Shown here piece by piece: positions 33,260 to 45,269 of a stretch of DNA of 64,000 nucleotides (positions are counted from its first letter, which is position 1; each line of letters opens with the position of its first letter). A program made the position numbers and the translations under genes. Source of the stretch: Streptomyces sp. NRRL S-1022 (GTDB lineage Bacteria > Actinomycetota > Actinomycetes > Streptomycetales > Streptomycetaceae). The notes below the pieces were generated by a model. The model was given only the letters and a program-made list of their open reading frames with translations, was not told the DNA's origin and did not search any database. The DNA is taken from NCBI RefSeq assembly GCF_000720135.1, contig NZ_JOIU01000018.1, positions 1 through 64,000 on the forward strand, in the 5' to 3' direction.

Positions 33260-35635
33260 ATGGGACGAGCGGAAGAGAGACGAGCGCGACAGCGCGGTGG
33301 CCGCCGCGCGGCGCCCAGGCCCCGCCGCCCCCTCCCCGCCGAGGCGGGCGGCCCCGCCGCCACCGCCCCCGCTGCCGCCACGCCCGCCGCCGCAGGCAGG
33401 CCCGCCGCGGCCGGCAAGCCCGCCAAGAGCCTCATACGCCGGATATTCGGCTGGAAGAAGATCCTCGGCACCTTCTTCGGGGTGTGCCTGCTGGGCATCC
33501 TGGGCTTCGTCGGCCTGTACCTGTACGTGGACGTCCCCGAGGGCAACGCCGCCGCCCGGCAGCAGAGCAACGTCTACAAATACAGCGACGGAACGATTCT
33601 GGCCCGCAAGGGCGAGGTCAACCGCGAGATCGTCGACCTGTCCAAGGTGCCCCGCAAGGTCCAGCTGACCTTCGTGGCGGCGGAGAACAAGAGCTTCTAC
33701 CACGACTCCGGCGTCGACTTCCGCGGCACCGCCCGCGGCCTGATCAACACGCTGTCCGGCAAGGGCAAGCAGGGCGGCTCCACGATCACCCAGCAGTACG
33801 TCAAGAACTACTACCTGAACCAGGACCAGACCGTCACGCGCAAGCTGAAGGAACTGGTCATCTCGCTCAAGGTGGACCGCGAGAAGTCCAAGGACGACAT
33901 CCTCGCCGGCTACATCAACACCAGCTACTACGGCCGCAACGCCTACGGCATCCAGGCCGCCGCCCAGGCCTACTACCACCGGGACGCCCAGGACCTCAGC
34001 GTCGCCCAGGGCGCCTACCTCGCCGCCCTGCTCCAGGCCCCCAGCCAGTACGACTGGGCCGTCGCCACCAAGACCGGCAAGCGGCTGGTCAAGGAGCGCT
34101 GGAACTACGTCCTGGACAACATGGTCGAGGAGGGCTGGCTCTCCAAGACCGAGCGCAACGGCCTGCACTTCCCCTACCCCGAGGAGCCCAAGGGCGCCCC
34201 CGGCCTCGGCGGGCAGAAGGGCTACCTGGTCGAACTCGCCAACCAGCAGCTGGAACAGCAGCTCATGACGCAGGAGGGCCTGACCCAGTCCCAGGCGGAG
34301 AACGCGGTCATCGACAAGGGCTGGACCATCACCCTCAACATCAGCCGGAAGAAGCAGTCCGCGCTGGAGCGGGCCGTCAAGACCCAGCTGACCGGCAAGC
34401 TGGACCCGAAGAAGCGCAAGGTGGACGGCGACATCCAGGCCGGTGCCGCCTCCGTCGACCCCAAGACGGGCAGGATCGTCGCGCTCTACGGCGGCCAGGA
34501 CTACTACAAGCACTACTTCGACAACGCCACCCGCCGGGACTACCAGCCCGCCTCGACGTTCAAGCCGGTGATCCTCGCCGCCGCCCTGGAGCAGAACGCC
34601 ACCACCCAGGACGGCAAGCCGATCACCGCCGACACCGTCTACGACGGCACCAGCCGCCGCCAGGTCCTCGACCACGGCTCCCCGGTCGGCTTCGCCCCGC
34701 CGAACGAGGACGACGTCGACTACGACAAGATCACCGTCCAGCAGGCCATGAACAAGTCCGTCAACTCCGTCTTCGCGCAGATGGGCGTGGACGTGGGCAT
34801 GGACAAGGTGATGAGCACCGCGGGCAGGCTCGGCATGGACACCAAGGGCATGCAGGCGGTGCCCGCCCAGACCCTCGGCTCGATGGGCGCCAGCCCGCTG
34901 GAGATGGCCGGCATCTACGCCACCTTCGCCAACCACGGCTACAAGGTCACCCCGACGATCATCAAGTCCGCCGAGAACAAGGGCCGCTCCGTGGAGATGC
35001 CGAACCCGGTCGGCGGCTCCGTGATCAGCCGCACCGCCGCCGACACGGTCACCTCGGTGCTCACCGGCGTGGTCGACGACGGCACCGCCCAGGAGTCGGT
35101 GGCGGGCAACCCGCTGCGCGACGGCCAGCAGGTCGCGGGCAAGACCGGTACCTCCGACGAGAACAAGTCGGCCTGGTTCACCGGCTACACGCCGACCCTG
35201 GTCACCTCGGTGGGGCTGTTCGGCGAGGACCCGAAGACCAAGGCCCACGTCTCCATGAAGGGCGCCACCGGCCTGCTCAGGCCCCCGGGGCGGATCAACG
35301 GCGGCGGCTACCCGGCGAAGATCTGGGCCGCGTACACCTTCGGCGTCACCAGCAGGGCGACGTTCGACCTGAACACCACGCAGGGCGCGGCCGTCGCCCC
35401 CGTCGAGACGCCGTCGTGGACGCACACGCCCACCCGGACGCCGTCGCAGACGCCGACCAGCGAGCCGCCGACGTCCACGTCACCGTCCGAGACGCCGTCG
35501 CAGACGCCGTCGCGGACCCCGAGCCAGACACCGCCCACGCAGACACCGCCGACGCAGACCCCGACGAGCCGGCCGCCGACGCCCTCGCTCACCCCGGAGA
35601 ACCCGCTGGACCCGCAGGACGACCAGCAGCAGTAG
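33260..35635 (+). CDS. class A penicillin-binding protein (bifunctional)
   Basis: A 791-aa bifunctional wall synthase. A cytoplasmic Arg/Ala/Pro-rich tail and one transmembrane helix (about 70-92) precede the GT51 glycosyltransferase domain: the catalytic-Glu motif AAENKSFYHDSG, and GGSTITQQYVKNYY. The transpeptidase domain follows with ASTFKP (active Ser near 432), SVN (about 500) and AGKTGTS (about 628). The last 100 residues are low complexity, rich in TP, SQTP and PPTQTP, an extended wall-spanning tail. All catalytic motifs are intact. Transcribed divergently from the SPFH operon. Confidence 0.95.
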   Translation: MGRAEERRARQRGGRRAAPRPRRPLPAEAGGPAATAPAAATPAAAGRPAAAGKPAKSLIRRIFGWKKILGTFFGVCLLGILGFVGLYLYVDVPEGNAAARQQSNVYKYSDGTILARKGEVNREIVDLSKVPRKVQLTFVAAENKSFYHDSGVDFRGTARGLINTLSGKGKQGGSTITQQYVKNYYLNQDQTVTRKLKELVISLKVDREKSKDDILAGYINTSYYGRNAYGIQAAAQAYYHRDAQDLSVAQGAYLAALLQAPSQYDWAVATKTGKRLVKERWNYVLDNMVEEGWLSKTERNGLHFPYPEEPKGAPGLGGQKGYLVELANQQLEQQLMTQEGLTQSQAENAVIDKGWTITLNISRKKQSALERAVKTQLTGKLDPKKRKVDGDIQAGAASVDPKTGRIVALYGGQDYYKHYFDNATRRDYQPASTFKPVILAAALEQNATTQDGKPITADTVYDGTSRRQVLDHGSPVGFAPPNEDDVDYDKITVQQAMNKSVNSVFAQMGVDVGMDKVMSTAGRLGMDTKGMQAVPAQTLGSMGASPLEMAGIYATFANHGYKVTPTIIKSAENKGRSVEMPNPVGGSVISRTAADTVTSVLTGVVDDGTAQESVAGNPLRDGQQVAGKTGTSDENKSAWFTGYTPTLVTSVGLFGEDPKTKAHVSMKGATGLLRPPGRINGGGYPAKIWAAYTFGVTSRATFDLNTTQGAAVAPVETPSWTHTPTRTPSQTPTSEPPTSTSPSETPSQTPSRTPSQTPPTQTPPTQTPTSRPPTPSLTPENPLDPQDDQQQ

Positions 35636-35657
35636 GACGGCCGGTGAGCACAGCCGG

Positions 35658-35687
35658 AAGGGCGCCCGGTGCACACCGGGCGCCCTT
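35658..35687. terminator. bidirectional terminator between convergent genes
   Basis: AAGGGCGCCCGGTG and CACCGGGCGCCCTT form a perfect 14-bp stem between the PBP stop and the stop of the convergent phosphatase gene. It probably serves both directions. Confidence 0.85.
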
Positions 35688-35704
35688 CGCGTGCCGTCCG
35701 CGGC

Positions 35705-37810
35705 TCAGCCGCGGTTCAGCTCGAACCACACCACCTTGCCGGTGCTCAGCCGGGTCGCGCCCCAGCGCCGGGCCAGCCTGTTGACCAGGTACAGGCCGCG
35801 CCCGCCCTCGTCCGTGGCCCGGGCCTGCCGCAGCCGCGGCAGCTGCGGCACGTCGTCGCCGACCTCGCAGCGCAGCACGTCCGTCCGCAGCAGCCGCAGC
35901 GTCACCGGCCGCGACGCGTACCGCACGGCGTTCGTCACGACCTCGCTGACCAGCAGCTCCACCGAGTCCGTCAGCTCCTCCAGGTCCCAGCGAGCGAGCG
36001 CCCGCCGGGCCAGCCGGCGGGCCTGGCCCGGGGCGGAGTCCTCCGGCTCCAGCGTCCAGTAGGCGACATCGCTCGGCGCGATCCCGTCGAACCGGGCCGC
36101 GAGCAGCGCGATGTCGTCGTCCCGGTCGCCCGGGCCGAGCATGTCCAGCACCTCGTCGCACAGCGCTTCCAGCGGCGGCGGGTGGTCGGGCCCGGTCAGC
36201 TGCGCGGTCGCGGCCAGCTTCTCCCGCAGCTGCTCTATACCGGTCCACACGTCCCGCAGCCGGGACTCCACCAGGCCGTCGGTGTACAGCAGCAGCGTGC
36301 CCCCGGCGGGCGCGTCCAGCTCCACCGCCTCGAAGTCCACCCCGCCGACGCCGATCGGCGCGCCCGGCGGCACCCGCAGCACCTCGGCCCGGCCGCCCAG
36401 GTGCAGCAGGACGGGCGGCGGATGGCCGGCGTTGGCGATCGTGATGCGGTGCGTCACCGGGTCGTAGACGGCGTACAGGCAGGTCGCCATGCGGTCGGTG
36501 CCCAGCCGCTGCGCCTGTTCGTCCAGGTGGTGCAGCACCTCCTGCGGCGGCAGGTCGAGCCCGGCCAGCGTCTGCGCGGTCGTGCGCAGCTGGCCCATGA
36601 TGGCCGCCGACGTCATCGAGTGGCCCATCACGTCACCGACGACCAGCGCGACCCGGCTGCCGGGCAGCGGGATCGCGTCGTACCAGTCGCCGCCGACCCG
36701 CGCGGTCTCCGCCGCCGGCAGGTAGCGGGACGCCAGCCGGACCCCGGTCGGGCGGGGCAGCGTCTCGGGCAGCATGGTGCGCTGCAGCTCGTCGGCGATG
36801 TACGCCTCCCGGCCGTACAGCACCGCCTTGTCGATGCCGAGCGCGCTGTGGGTGGCCAGCTGGGCGGCGACCAGCAGATCGTCCGCCTCGAAGGCGAGCC
36901 GGTCCGGGCGGCGCAGGAACAGGGCCGCGCCGATCACCCGGCGCCGGCCGCGCAGCGGCGCCAGGATCGCGCGCTGCCCGCCCGGTACGACCGTCTCGCC
37001 GCCCTCGCCGAGCAGCTCCGGCAGCGCGGCCCGGGCGGCGGGCGCGTCGGCGAACACCGGCCGCACCCCGCGCAGCACCTCGTTCAGCGCGCCGCCCGGC
37101 CGCACCTCGCACAGCTCGGTGGTCAGCGACGACAGGCCCGCCAGCACGGACGGCTCCGGATCCGGGTCGAACGCCGGCGGCAGCAGCACCCCGTCGGTGT
37201 CCCGCTCCTGGGGTATCCGGTCGGTACGGCGCAGCCGCAGCACCACCGGACCGCTGGGCCGCTCGTCGCCGACCGGCAGCGGCTCGCGCAGGTAGACCAG
37301 GATCGCGTCGGAGAACGTCGGCACGGTGGCCCGGCACAGCCCCATCACGATCTCGTCCAGGTCGAGCCCGCGGGCGATCCGCCGGGTGGCCGCGCCGACG
37401 AACCGCAGCCGGTCCCCGTCCCGCCGCATGGGCATCGGCCGCCCCGGGGGCAGTCCCCGCCCGGTACGGCGCTCCTCACCGCCCGGCGTCCGCTCCTGCT
37501 CGGCGCCGGGCTGGGCCGGGATGGCCTCCGGCGCGGGGCGCGGACGGTGGGCGTCGGGTTCGGTGGTGGCGGGCTGGGAGTGCTCGGGGCCGTTGACTGG
37601 GAGCTCCTTCCCCTTGCCGTCCGTTCCCTGGCCGCAGGGCGTGGCCGTGCCCGCGCCGGAGGGCGGTCCGTCGGCCCGGGTCTGCGCGGGTAAGGCCGGG
37701 TTGCCGAGGTGCTGCGCGGGCTGCTCCGGGGCACGCAGGAGAGCCCCGCGGCCCTCCGCGGGGTCGACGCCCGGCTGGGGGCGTCCGAAGGAGGTGGGCT
37801 GCTCCGTCAC
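35705..37810 (-). CDS. GAF-PP2C (SpoIIE-type) phosphatase with anti-sigma ATPase domain
   Basis: A 701-aa signalling protein. A Pro-rich disordered N-terminus (about 130 residues) is followed by a GAF-like sensor region (about 135-330). The PP2C/SpoIIE phosphatase (about 345-560) has VGGDWYDAIPL, ALVVGDVMGHS, ATCLYAVYDP and LYTDGLVESR. A C-terminal HATPase of the RsbW type holds LLVSEVVTNAVRYAS and DEGGRGLYLVNRLA. Likely substrates are phosphorylated anti-anti-sigma factors. The start is uncertain: GTG 37810 is used, and an upstream ATG at 37993 is possible, but the extension is low complexity. Confidence 0.85.
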   Translation of the reverse strand: MTEQPTSFGRPQPGVDPAEGRGALLRAPEQPAQHLGNPALPAQTRADGPPSGAGTATPCGQGTDGKGKELPVNGPEHSQPATTEPDAHRPRPAPEAIPAQPGAEQERTPGGEERRTGRGLPPGRPMPMRRDGDRLRFVGAATRRIARGLDLDEIVMGLCRATVPTFSDAILVYLREPLPVGDERPSGPVVLRLRRTDRIPQERDTDGVLLPPAFDPDPEPSVLAGLSSLTTELCEVRPGGALNEVLRGVRPVFADAPAARAALPELLGEGGETVVPGGQRAILAPLRGRRRVIGAALFLRRPDRLAFEADDLLVAAQLATHSALGIDKAVLYGREAYIADELQRTMLPETLPRPTGVRLASRYLPAAETARVGGDWYDAIPLPGSRVALVVGDVMGHSMTSAAIMGQLRTTAQTLAGLDLPPQEVLHHLDEQAQRLGTDRMATCLYAVYDPVTHRITIANAGHPPPVLLHLGGRAEVLRVPPGAPIGVGGVDFEAVELDAPAGGTLLLYTDGLVESRLRDVWTGIEQLREKLAATAQLTGPDHPPPLEALCDEVLDMLGPGDRDDDIALLAARFDGIAPSDVAYWTLEPEDSAPGQARRLARRALARWDLEELTDSVELLVSEVVTNAVRYASRPVTLRLLRTDVLRCEVGDDVPQLPRLRQARATDEGGRGLYLVNRLARRWGATRLSTGKVVWFELNRG

Positions 37811-38072
37811 GCGTGTCGCATCCGTCCGTCCGGGGCTGTGCGCCGTGTGCACCGGGCGCGCAGTTGGTCCCGCCGAAATGCCGATACCCGCAATACGTGC
37901 CCCGGGAACGGATTTCCCGCGGGGCAGGCCTTCGTGGTGGTGCCCTGGTACCCCTCGCTCACGTCCTGCCGCCCCTCGGTGACGATCGGTCAAGCCCGGC
38001 TCATGCCCCGGGAGTTAAGCGCCCTTGCGGAGGACGATCCTACGTTTCTTGCCTGGGGGCGCATCAAGGGTC

Positions 38073-38762
38073 TCATGAGGACAGGTGCACGGGAGTGCGG
38101 TGCCAGTCCTCGGGGAGAGAAGGTACCGCCCAGGACGGGTCCGGGCGCCAGTGCTGCCAGCCGTCCGCGAACGGCGGCCCCCACGCGCGGATCACCTCCA
38201 CCGCCTCCCGTCCGGCCGCCCGCACCCGCTCGGCGGTCGCCGCGTCCATCAGCCCGTCCCGCTGGGCCTGCGCGAACTCGTCCTCGTCCCGCCAGTGCCA
38301 GGTCCGGTCCGGGTGCACCGAGATGTCCAGGAAGTGGTCCTCGGAGTCCACCCCGCCCGCCCAACGGGCCAGCGGCTGCTCCAGGTTGACGTACCAGTTC
38401 TTGAACCTCCAGCCCGGCTCCCAGAACAGCCACACCGACCAGGGCCGGCCCGGCTCGGCCACCTTCAGCACGCCCGTGCCGAACCAGCGGTCCCGCTGGA
38501 CGGTGCGCGGCTTGGTGTACCGGGACTCCAGCGGCTCCAGGTGCACGGGCGTGCCGTCGGCCAGGACCGGCCTCACACACTCGGTGCCGGGGGCGAGCCA
38601 CACCGCCAGCAGCTCCGCATCGTCACGTACGACGGTGACGGGCCTGGCGATGTGGACCTGATCGCCGCCGTTCTCCCGGTAGCGCCACAGGATGTGCGTC
38701 CCGGGCGTCCAGTGCGTCCCAGCTCCCGCCGTCACTCGTGTCACCGTTCCGTCGTCCGCCAT
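38073..38762 (-). CDS. DUF402 family protein (copy 1)
   Basis: A 229-aa DUF402/FomD-like protein. Recognisable are WRYRENGGDQVHIARPVTVV, WLFWEPGWRFKNWYVNLEQP and the acidic core DHFLDISVHPDRTWHWRDEDEF, whose acidic residues bind a divalent metal in characterised relatives (nucleoside diphosphatase activity). A paralogue of similar length lies at 53901-54554. The substrate is unknown. The stop is 262 bp from the phosphatase start. Confidence 0.85.
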   Translation of the reverse strand: MADDGTVTRVTAGAGTHWTPGTHILWRYRENGGDQVHIARPVTVVRDDAELLAVWLAPGTECVRPVLADGTPVHLEPLESRYTKPRTVQRDRWFGTGVLKVAEPGRPWSVWLFWEPGWRFKNWYVNLEQPLARWAGGVDSEDHFLDISVHPDRTWHWRDEDEFAQAQRDGLMDAATAERVRAAGREAVEVIRAWGPPFADGWQHWRPDPSWAVPSLPEDWHRTPVHLSS

Positions 38763-38845
38763 GGACAGATATTAGGTGCCACGGGCATACGACGCTGCGG
38801 TGCGCGTCACCCGGTGCGCAGCTGGCCGGAAAGGTTCGCTCGCGG

Positions 38846-40231
38846 TTACGGGCGCGTCATCCGCAGGACGTCCAGCGCCGCGTCGAGCTGTTCCAGGGTC
38901 AGGTCGCCGCGCTCCACGTACCCGCCGTCCAGGACGACTTCGCGGATCGTCCTGCGCTCGGCGAGGGACTTCTTGGCCACCTTCGCGGCCTCCTCGTAGC
39001 CGATGTACTTGTTCAGCGGGGTCACCACGGACGGCGACGACTCGGCGTACTCGCGGGCGCGTTCGCGGTCGGCGGTGATGCCGTCGACCGTGCGGTCGGC
39101 CAGCAGCCGCGAGACGTTGGCGAGCAGCCGCACCGACTCCAGGACGTTCTTGGCGATGACCGGGAGCATGACGTTCAGCTCGAAGTTGCCGGACGCGCCC
39201 GCGGTGGCGATGGTGGCGTCGTTGCCGATCACCTGGGCGGCGACCATCAGCACGGCCTCCGGGACCACCGGGTTGACCTTGCCCGGCATGATCGAGGAGC
39301 CGGGCTGGAGGTCGGGCAGCCGGATCTCGGCGAGGCCGGTGCGCGGCCCGGAGGACATCCAGCGCAGATCGTTGGCGATCTTCGTGAGGCCGACCGCGAT
39401 GGTCCGCAGCTGTCCGCTGGTCTCCACGATGCCGTCCCGGGCGCCCTGCGCCTCGAAGTGGTCGCGGGCCTCGGTGAACGGCAGTCCGGTGACCCGGGCG
39501 ACCTCCTCGATGACGGCGGCGGAGAACCCCGGCGGGGTGTTGATGCCGGTGCCGACCGCCGTGCCGCCCAGCGGCAGTTCGGCCAGGCGCGGCAGGGAGG
39601 CCCGCAGGCGCTCGACGCCGTACCGCACCTGGGCCGCGTACCCGCCGAACTCCTGGCCGAGCGTCACCGGGGTGGCGTCCATCAGATGGGTCCGGCCCGA
39701 CTTGACCACGTCCGCGAACTCCTCGGACTTGCGCTCCAGGGAGGCGGCGAGGTGCTCCAGGGCCGGGATCAGGTCGTGGGTGACGGCCGCGGTGGCCGCG
39801 ATGTGGATCGAGGACGGGAAGACGTCGTTCGACGACTGCGAGGCGTTGACGTGGTCGTTGGGGTGCACGTCCCGGCCGAGCCGCTCGGTCGCGAGCGTGG
39901 CGACGACCTCGTTGGTGTTCATGTTGGAGGAGGTGCCGGAGCCGGTCTGGAACACGTCCACCGGGAAGTGCTCGTCCCACTGGCCGGCGGCGACCTCGCC
40001 GGCCGCCTCCCGGATCGCCTCCGCCACGTCCTTGTCCAGCACGCCCAGCTCGGCGTTGACCTTCGCGGCCGCCGCCTTGATACGCGCCAGCGCCTCGATG
40101 TGGGCCCGCTCGATGCGCTGCCCGGAGATGGGGAAGTTCTCCACGGCCCGCTGCGTCTGGGCCCTCCACTTGGCCTCCGCGGGGACGCGTACCTCACCCA
40201 TGGAGTCGTGTTCGATCCGGTATTCGCTCAT
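38846..40231 (-). CDS. fumC: fumarate hydratase class II
   Basis: A 461-aa iron-independent fumarase that interconverts fumarate and malate in the TCA cycle. Family signatures are complete: [52 protein letters not shown] and the SS-loop [12 protein letters not shown]. Length matches FumC. ATG 40231. It lies directly downstream of, and co-oriented with, a class I fumarase, so the cell can use the iron-sulphur enzyme or this stable one, depending on conditions. Confidence 0.97.
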   Translation of the reverse strand: MSEYRIEHDSMGEVRVPAEAKWRAQTQRAVENFPISGQRIERAHIEALARIKAAAAKVNAELGVLDKDVAEAIREAAGEVAAGQWDEHFPVDVFQTGSGTSSNMNTNEVVATLATERLGRDVHPNDHVNASQSSNDVFPSSIHIAATAAVTHDLIPALEHLAASLERKSEEFADVVKSGRTHLMDATPVTLGQEFGGYAAQVRYGVERLRASLPRLAELPLGGTAVGTGINTPPGFSAAVIEEVARVTGLPFTEARDHFEAQGARDGIVETSGQLRTIAVGLTKIANDLRWMSSGPRTGLAEIRLPDLQPGSSIMPGKVNPVVPEAVLMVAAQVIGNDATIATAGASGNFELNVMLPVIAKNVLESVRLLANVSRLLADRTVDGITADRERAREYAESSPSVVTPLNKYIGYEEAAKVAKKSLAERRTIREVVLDGGYVERGDLTLEQLDAALDVLRMTRP

Positions 40232-40304
40232 ACCCGTATAGCGATCGGGGGGCCGGTGATGTTCCGGGCCTTGGTCCACCCGGGGGGTGCGGCCCTTCCG
40301 GCGC

Positions 40305-40351
40305 GTGCCGGACACCCGCCCCCGCGTCCCCCGGGGGCGGGTGTCCGGCAC
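40305..40351 (-). terminator. strong hairpin between the two fumarase genes
   Basis: A perfect stem of 19-20 bp (GTGCCGGACACCCGCCCCC with GGGGGCGGGTGTCCGGCAC) and a 7-nt loop begin 5 bp past the class I fumarase stop. It probably ends that transcript, so fumC would have its own promoter. Confidence 0.85.
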
Positions 40352-40355
40352 TTCG

Positions 40356-42050
<1,695 letters not shown>

Positions 42051-42194
42051 CTCAGCCCATTCCTCACTCTGACGGACGGCGCCCGCCGACGCTGGCGGGC
42101 GCGTCCAGCGTAGAACCTGCCGCCGACGGCGAACCTGTGAGGTAGGGCTCAGTCGGGGGTGTCGCGATCTATCGTGTTTCGGTACGCTGCTGCC

Positions 42195-42884
42195 GTGGAC
42201 CTTCAGAAGCAGAACGCACCCACACCCGCAGCCGAGCTGCGCGCCTCCGACGCCGACCGTGACCGGGTCGCCGACATCCTCCGTGAGGCCCTCGCCGAGG
42301 GCCGGCTGACCGCCGACGAACACGCCGAGCGCGTGGACGGGGTGCTGCACGCCAAGACGGTGGGCGAGCTGGAGGTCTTCATCCGGGACCTGCCCGCCGG
42401 TCACCGGCGGCCCGCCGGGCCCGCGTCCGCGCCGGCCCCGCCGCGCCCCGGTCCGGGCGCGATCCCGGCCGAGGCGGACGCCAACGTGGTGGCGGTGTTC
42501 AGCAGCGCCGTGCGCCGGGGCCGCTGGCGGGCCGGGCGCCGGGTGCACGCGTACGCCGTCTTCGGCAGCGTCGAGATCGACCTGAGCGAGGCGATCTTCG
42601 AGTACCCGGAGGTGGTGATCAAGGCCGTCTCCGTCTTCGGCGACGTCCAGGTCCGCGTCCCGGAGAACGTCTCGCTGCGCGGCACCGGGGGCGGTGTGCT
42701 CGGCAGCTTCGAGGTCAGCCCGCTGGACTCGGCCGACCCCGAGGCGCCGGTGGTCCACGTCGACGGCTGGGCCGTCCTCGGCAACGTGGAGGCGCGGCCC
42801 CGGCGGGGCAGCCTGGTGGCGGACATCCTGGACCGCGTCCAGGACAAGGTCGACCGCAAGCTGCGCAGGCACCTGGGGTACTGA
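42195..42884 (+). CDS. DUF1707/LiaF-like membrane-associated protein
   Basis: A 229-aa protein. An N-terminal DUF1707 (SHOCT-like) domain, [20 protein letters not shown] with [20 protein letters not shown], is joined by a Pro/Ala linker to a beta-helical domain ([32 protein letters not shown]) similar to LiaF-type cell-wall stress proteins. No transmembrane helix is visible. TACGCT (42183-42188) ends 6 nt before the GTG, so the transcript is predicted to be leaderless. Confidence 0.85.
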   Translation: MDLQKQNAPTPAAELRASDADRDRVADILREALAEGRLTADEHAERVDGVLHAKTVGELEVFIRDLPAGHRRPAGPASAPAPPRPGPGAIPAEADANVVAVFSSAVRRGRWRAGRRVHAYAVFGSVEIDLSEAIFEYPEVVIKAVSVFGDVQVRVPENVSLRGTGGGVLGSFEVSPLDSADPEAPVVHVDGWAVLGNVEARPRRGSLVADILDRVQDKVDRKLRRHLGY

Positions 42885-42969
42885 GCCCTGCGGACCGACG
42901 GCCGCGGGCCTTTGCCGGCGGCACGGGGCCGGGGGCGTGAAGGAGCCACCGCGCACCCGTGGGTGGAAA

Positions 42970-42995
42970 CGCTGTGCATAGGCGCGCGCACAGCG
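42970..42995. promoter_or_regulatory. 8-bp dyad upstream of the WhiB-like gene
   Basis: CGCTGTGC (42970-42977) and GCACAGCG (42988-42995) form an inverted repeat with a 10-bp spacer, 55 bp before the GTG of the WhiB-like gene. It could be an operator or a leader hairpin. No obvious promoter boxes could be placed. Confidence 0.45.
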
Positions 42996-43049
42996 GGTAG
43001 GCCTTGCTGCATCGTCTCTCGCTCGCGAAGCCGTCGTCAGGAGTAGACC

Positions 43050-43427
43050 GTGCTGCAACCGCCGCATTCGTCCCTGCAGGTAGCTGCCGTTCCGGCCCAG
43101 CGGGTGCCAGCGCGCGACAGGGACCAAGACGCACCCTGGCACACCGAGGCGGTGTGCCGGCGCGACGAGGCCGGCCTGTTCTTCGCCCCGTCGAAGGAAC
43201 CGACCGCCGCCCGGCTGTCCCGCGAGGAGGCGGCCAAGCGGGTCTGTGCCCGCTGCCCGGTCATGGTCGAGTGCCGCGAGCACGCCCTCCTGCAGCCCGA
43301 GCCGTACGGCGTGTGGGGCGGTCTCACGGCGGCCGAACGCCGGGTGGTGCTGGCGCGGCGCCGCAGGCGCGAGATGGAACTGAAGAAGGCGGCACGCGCG
43401 ACGGCGGCGAACCGCATGGCGGGCTGA
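43050..43427 (+). CDS. wblI: WhiB-like iron-sulphur transcription factor
   Basis: A 125-aa Wbl protein. The four cluster cysteines are in [21 protein letters not shown]; the Gly/Trp turn YGVWGGLT and the basic tail [15 protein letters not shown] follow, as in DNA-binding Wbl proteins that work with the principal sigma factor. Asp in [10 protein letters not shown] is typical. The GTG start has CAGGAG 6 nt upstream. The symbol is suggested by the fumarase-Wbl-glpX gene order remembered from S. coelicolor (WblI) and is less certain than the family. Confidence 0.9.
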   Translation: MLQPPHSSLQVAAVPAQRVPARDRDQDAPWHTEAVCRRDEAGLFFAPSKEPTAARLSREEAAKRVCARCPVMVECREHALLQPEPYGVWGGLTAAERRVVLARRRRREMELKKAARATAANRMAG

Positions 43428-43436
43428 GAACGCCGG

Positions 43437-43472
43437 ACAGGAGCGCCCTCTCCGCACAGAGGGCGCTCCTGT
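43437..43472. terminator. terminator between wblI and glpX
   Basis: A perfect 15-bp stem, ACAGGAGCGCCCTCT with AGAGGGCGCTCCTGT, and a 6-nt loop lie between convergent genes. It should work in both directions. Confidence 0.88.
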
Positions 43473-43506
43473 CGTGTGTGCGGGGGCGCGGAACGCCCCG
43501 CGCGGC

Positions 43507-44541
43507 CTACTTGGCCCGGTCGAAGTCGATCGCGCTGTAGGCCCGCAGCTTGCTCAGCCGGTGCTCGGAGTAGATCCGGCGCACCGTCCCGGACTTGGAC
43601 CGCATCACGATCGACTCGGTGAGCGCGGTCTCCGACCGGTACTGCACGCCCCGCAGCAGCTCACCGTCGGTGATGCCGGTCGCCACGAAGAACACGTTCT
43701 CGCCGGACACCAGGTCGTCGGTGGTGAGCACGCGGTCCAGGTCGTGCCCCGCGTCGATCGCCCGCTGCCGCTCCTCGTCGTCCTTGGGCCACAGCTTGCC
43801 CTGGATGGTGCCGCCCAGGCACTTCACGGCGCAGGCCGAGATGATGCCCTCCGGGGTGCCGCCGATGCCGAGCAGCAGGTCGACGCCGGTGCCCTCGCGC
43901 AGTGCGTACACCGAGCCGGCGACGTCGCCGTCCGAGATCAGCTTGATGCGCGCGCCGGCCTCCCGGACCTCGCGGATCAGGTTCTCGTGCCGCGGCCGGT
44001 CCAGGATGACGACGGTGACGTCCTCCGGCGCGGACCGCTTGGCCTTCGCGATGCGGCGGATGTTCACCGCGACGGGCGCGTTGATGTCGACGAAGTCGGC
44101 CGCCTCGGGTCCGGTGACCAGCTTGTCCATGTAGAACACGGCGGACGGGTCGAACATGCCGCCGCGCTCGGCGGCGGCCAGTACGGCGATCGCGTTCGGC
44201 ATGCCCTTGGCCGTCAGCGTCGTGCCGTCGATCGGGTCGACGGCGATGTCGACCTCGGGGCCGGTGCCGTCGCCCACGTGCTCCCCGTTGAAGAGCATCG
44301 GGGCCTCGTCCTTCTCGCCCTCGCCGATGACGACCACGCCGTTCATCGACACGGTGGAGACGAGGGTCCGCATGGCGCGCACCGCGGCGCCGTCGGCGCC
44401 GTTCTTGTCACCGCGCCCCACCCAGCGGCCCGCGGCCATCGCGGCGGCTTCGGTCACCCGGACGAGTTCCAGGGCGAGGTTGCGGTCGGGAGCTTCGGAG
44501 GGAACATCGAGCTCGGACGGCAGGTGATGATTTTCGGTCAT
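43507..44541 (-). CDS. glpX: class II fructose-1,6-bisphosphatase GlpX
   Basis: A 344-aa gluconeogenic enzyme. Motifs are [51 protein letters not shown] (metal and phosphate site), [14 protein letters not shown] and [20 protein letters not shown]. This is the usual sole FBPase in actinobacteria. ATG 44541 is preceded by AAAGGTG. It is divergent from the DUF4245 gene across 128 bp. Confidence 0.96.
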   Translation of the reverse strand: MTENHHLPSELDVPSEAPDRNLALELVRVTEAAAMAAGRWVGRGDKNGADGAAVRAMRTLVSTVSMNGVVVIGEGEKDEAPMLFNGEHVGDGTGPEVDIAVDPIDGTTLTAKGMPNAIAVLAAAERGGMFDPSAVFYMDKLVTGPEAADFVDINAPVAVNIRRIAKAKRSAPEDVTVVILDRPRHENLIREVREAGARIKLISDGDVAGSVYALREGTGVDLLLGIGGTPEGIISACAVKCLGGTIQGKLWPKDDEERQRAIDAGHDLDRVLTTDDLVSGENVFFVATGITDGELLRGVQYRSETALTESIVMRSKSGTVRRIYSEHRLSKLRAYSAIDFDRAK

Positions 44542-44669
44542 CGGAGCGCACCTTTCTGATACGACGACGGCCGGATGAGGGTATTGGACCCTGACTCTAT
44601 CGCCGGACAGACAAAATGAGCAGGGGACCCCACGGATGAGCGCATGGGGCACCTGCGACGATAGAGGGC

Positions 44670-45197
44670 GTGGCAGGTTCGAACGGCAAGCAGAAGACGG
44701 CCCGGGACATGGTTCTCTCCCTGGTCCTGATCGGTATCGCGGCGGCGGTCGTCTACTTCCTCACCATCCCGCACGACGATCACGCTCCCGACCTCAAGCG
44801 GGTCGACTACCGGGTCGAGCTGCTCACGGCCCGGCGTGCGGCGAGCTACCCGGTGGCCGCGCCCGAGGGCCTGCCGAGTGCCTGGAAAGCGACCTCCGTA
44901 CGCTTCCAGGGCGAGAACTCCGACCGCTGGCACCTCGGCTTCCGGACCCCGGACGGCCAGTACGTGCAGGTCGAGCAGTCCACGCAGAAGCGCTCCGACT
45001 TCATCGACCAGGCCAGCCAGGGCGGCTCGGCGACGAAGCGGACCGAGACGATCGACGGCCGCACCTGGACCCGCTGGACCGGCGGCCGGTACGACGCCCT
45101 GGTGCTGCAGAACACGCCCGGCTCCACCACGGTGGTGGCCGGCACCGGCTCCTTCGAGGAGCTGACGACGATGGCGGCCGCGCTGCAGATGGAGTGA
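44670..45197 (+). CDS. DUF4245 membrane-anchored protein
   Basis: A 175-aa protein conserved in actinobacteria. One N-terminal transmembrane helix ([20 protein letters not shown], about 14-33) is followed by an exported domain with [38 protein letters not shown] and [20 protein letters not shown]. The function is unknown. The GTG is 7-8 bp after GATAGAGGGC, so a leaderless transcript is plausible. It diverges from glpX. Confidence 0.88.
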   Translation: MAGSNGKQKTARDMVLSLVLIGIAAAVVYFLTIPHDDHAPDLKRVDYRVELLTARRAASYPVAAPEGLPSAWKATSVRFQGENSDRWHLGFRTPDGQYVQVEQSTQKRSDFIDQASQGGSATKRTETIDGRTWTRWTGGRYDALVLQNTPGSTTVVAGTGSFEELTTMAAALQME

Positions 45198-45213
45198 CCC
45201 GCGCCGTCTCCGT

Positions 45214-45259
45214 GCACGCGAAGAGGCCCCCGGCGAGCGCCGGGGGCCTCTTCGCGTGC
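45214..45259. terminator. 22-bp perfect hairpin terminator
   Basis: A perfect 22-bp stem with a 2-nt loop (positions 45214-45235 and 45238-45259) between convergent genes. This is the longest uninterrupted stem noted in the window. Confidence 0.9.
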
Positions 45260-45269
45260 GCGGATCCGC

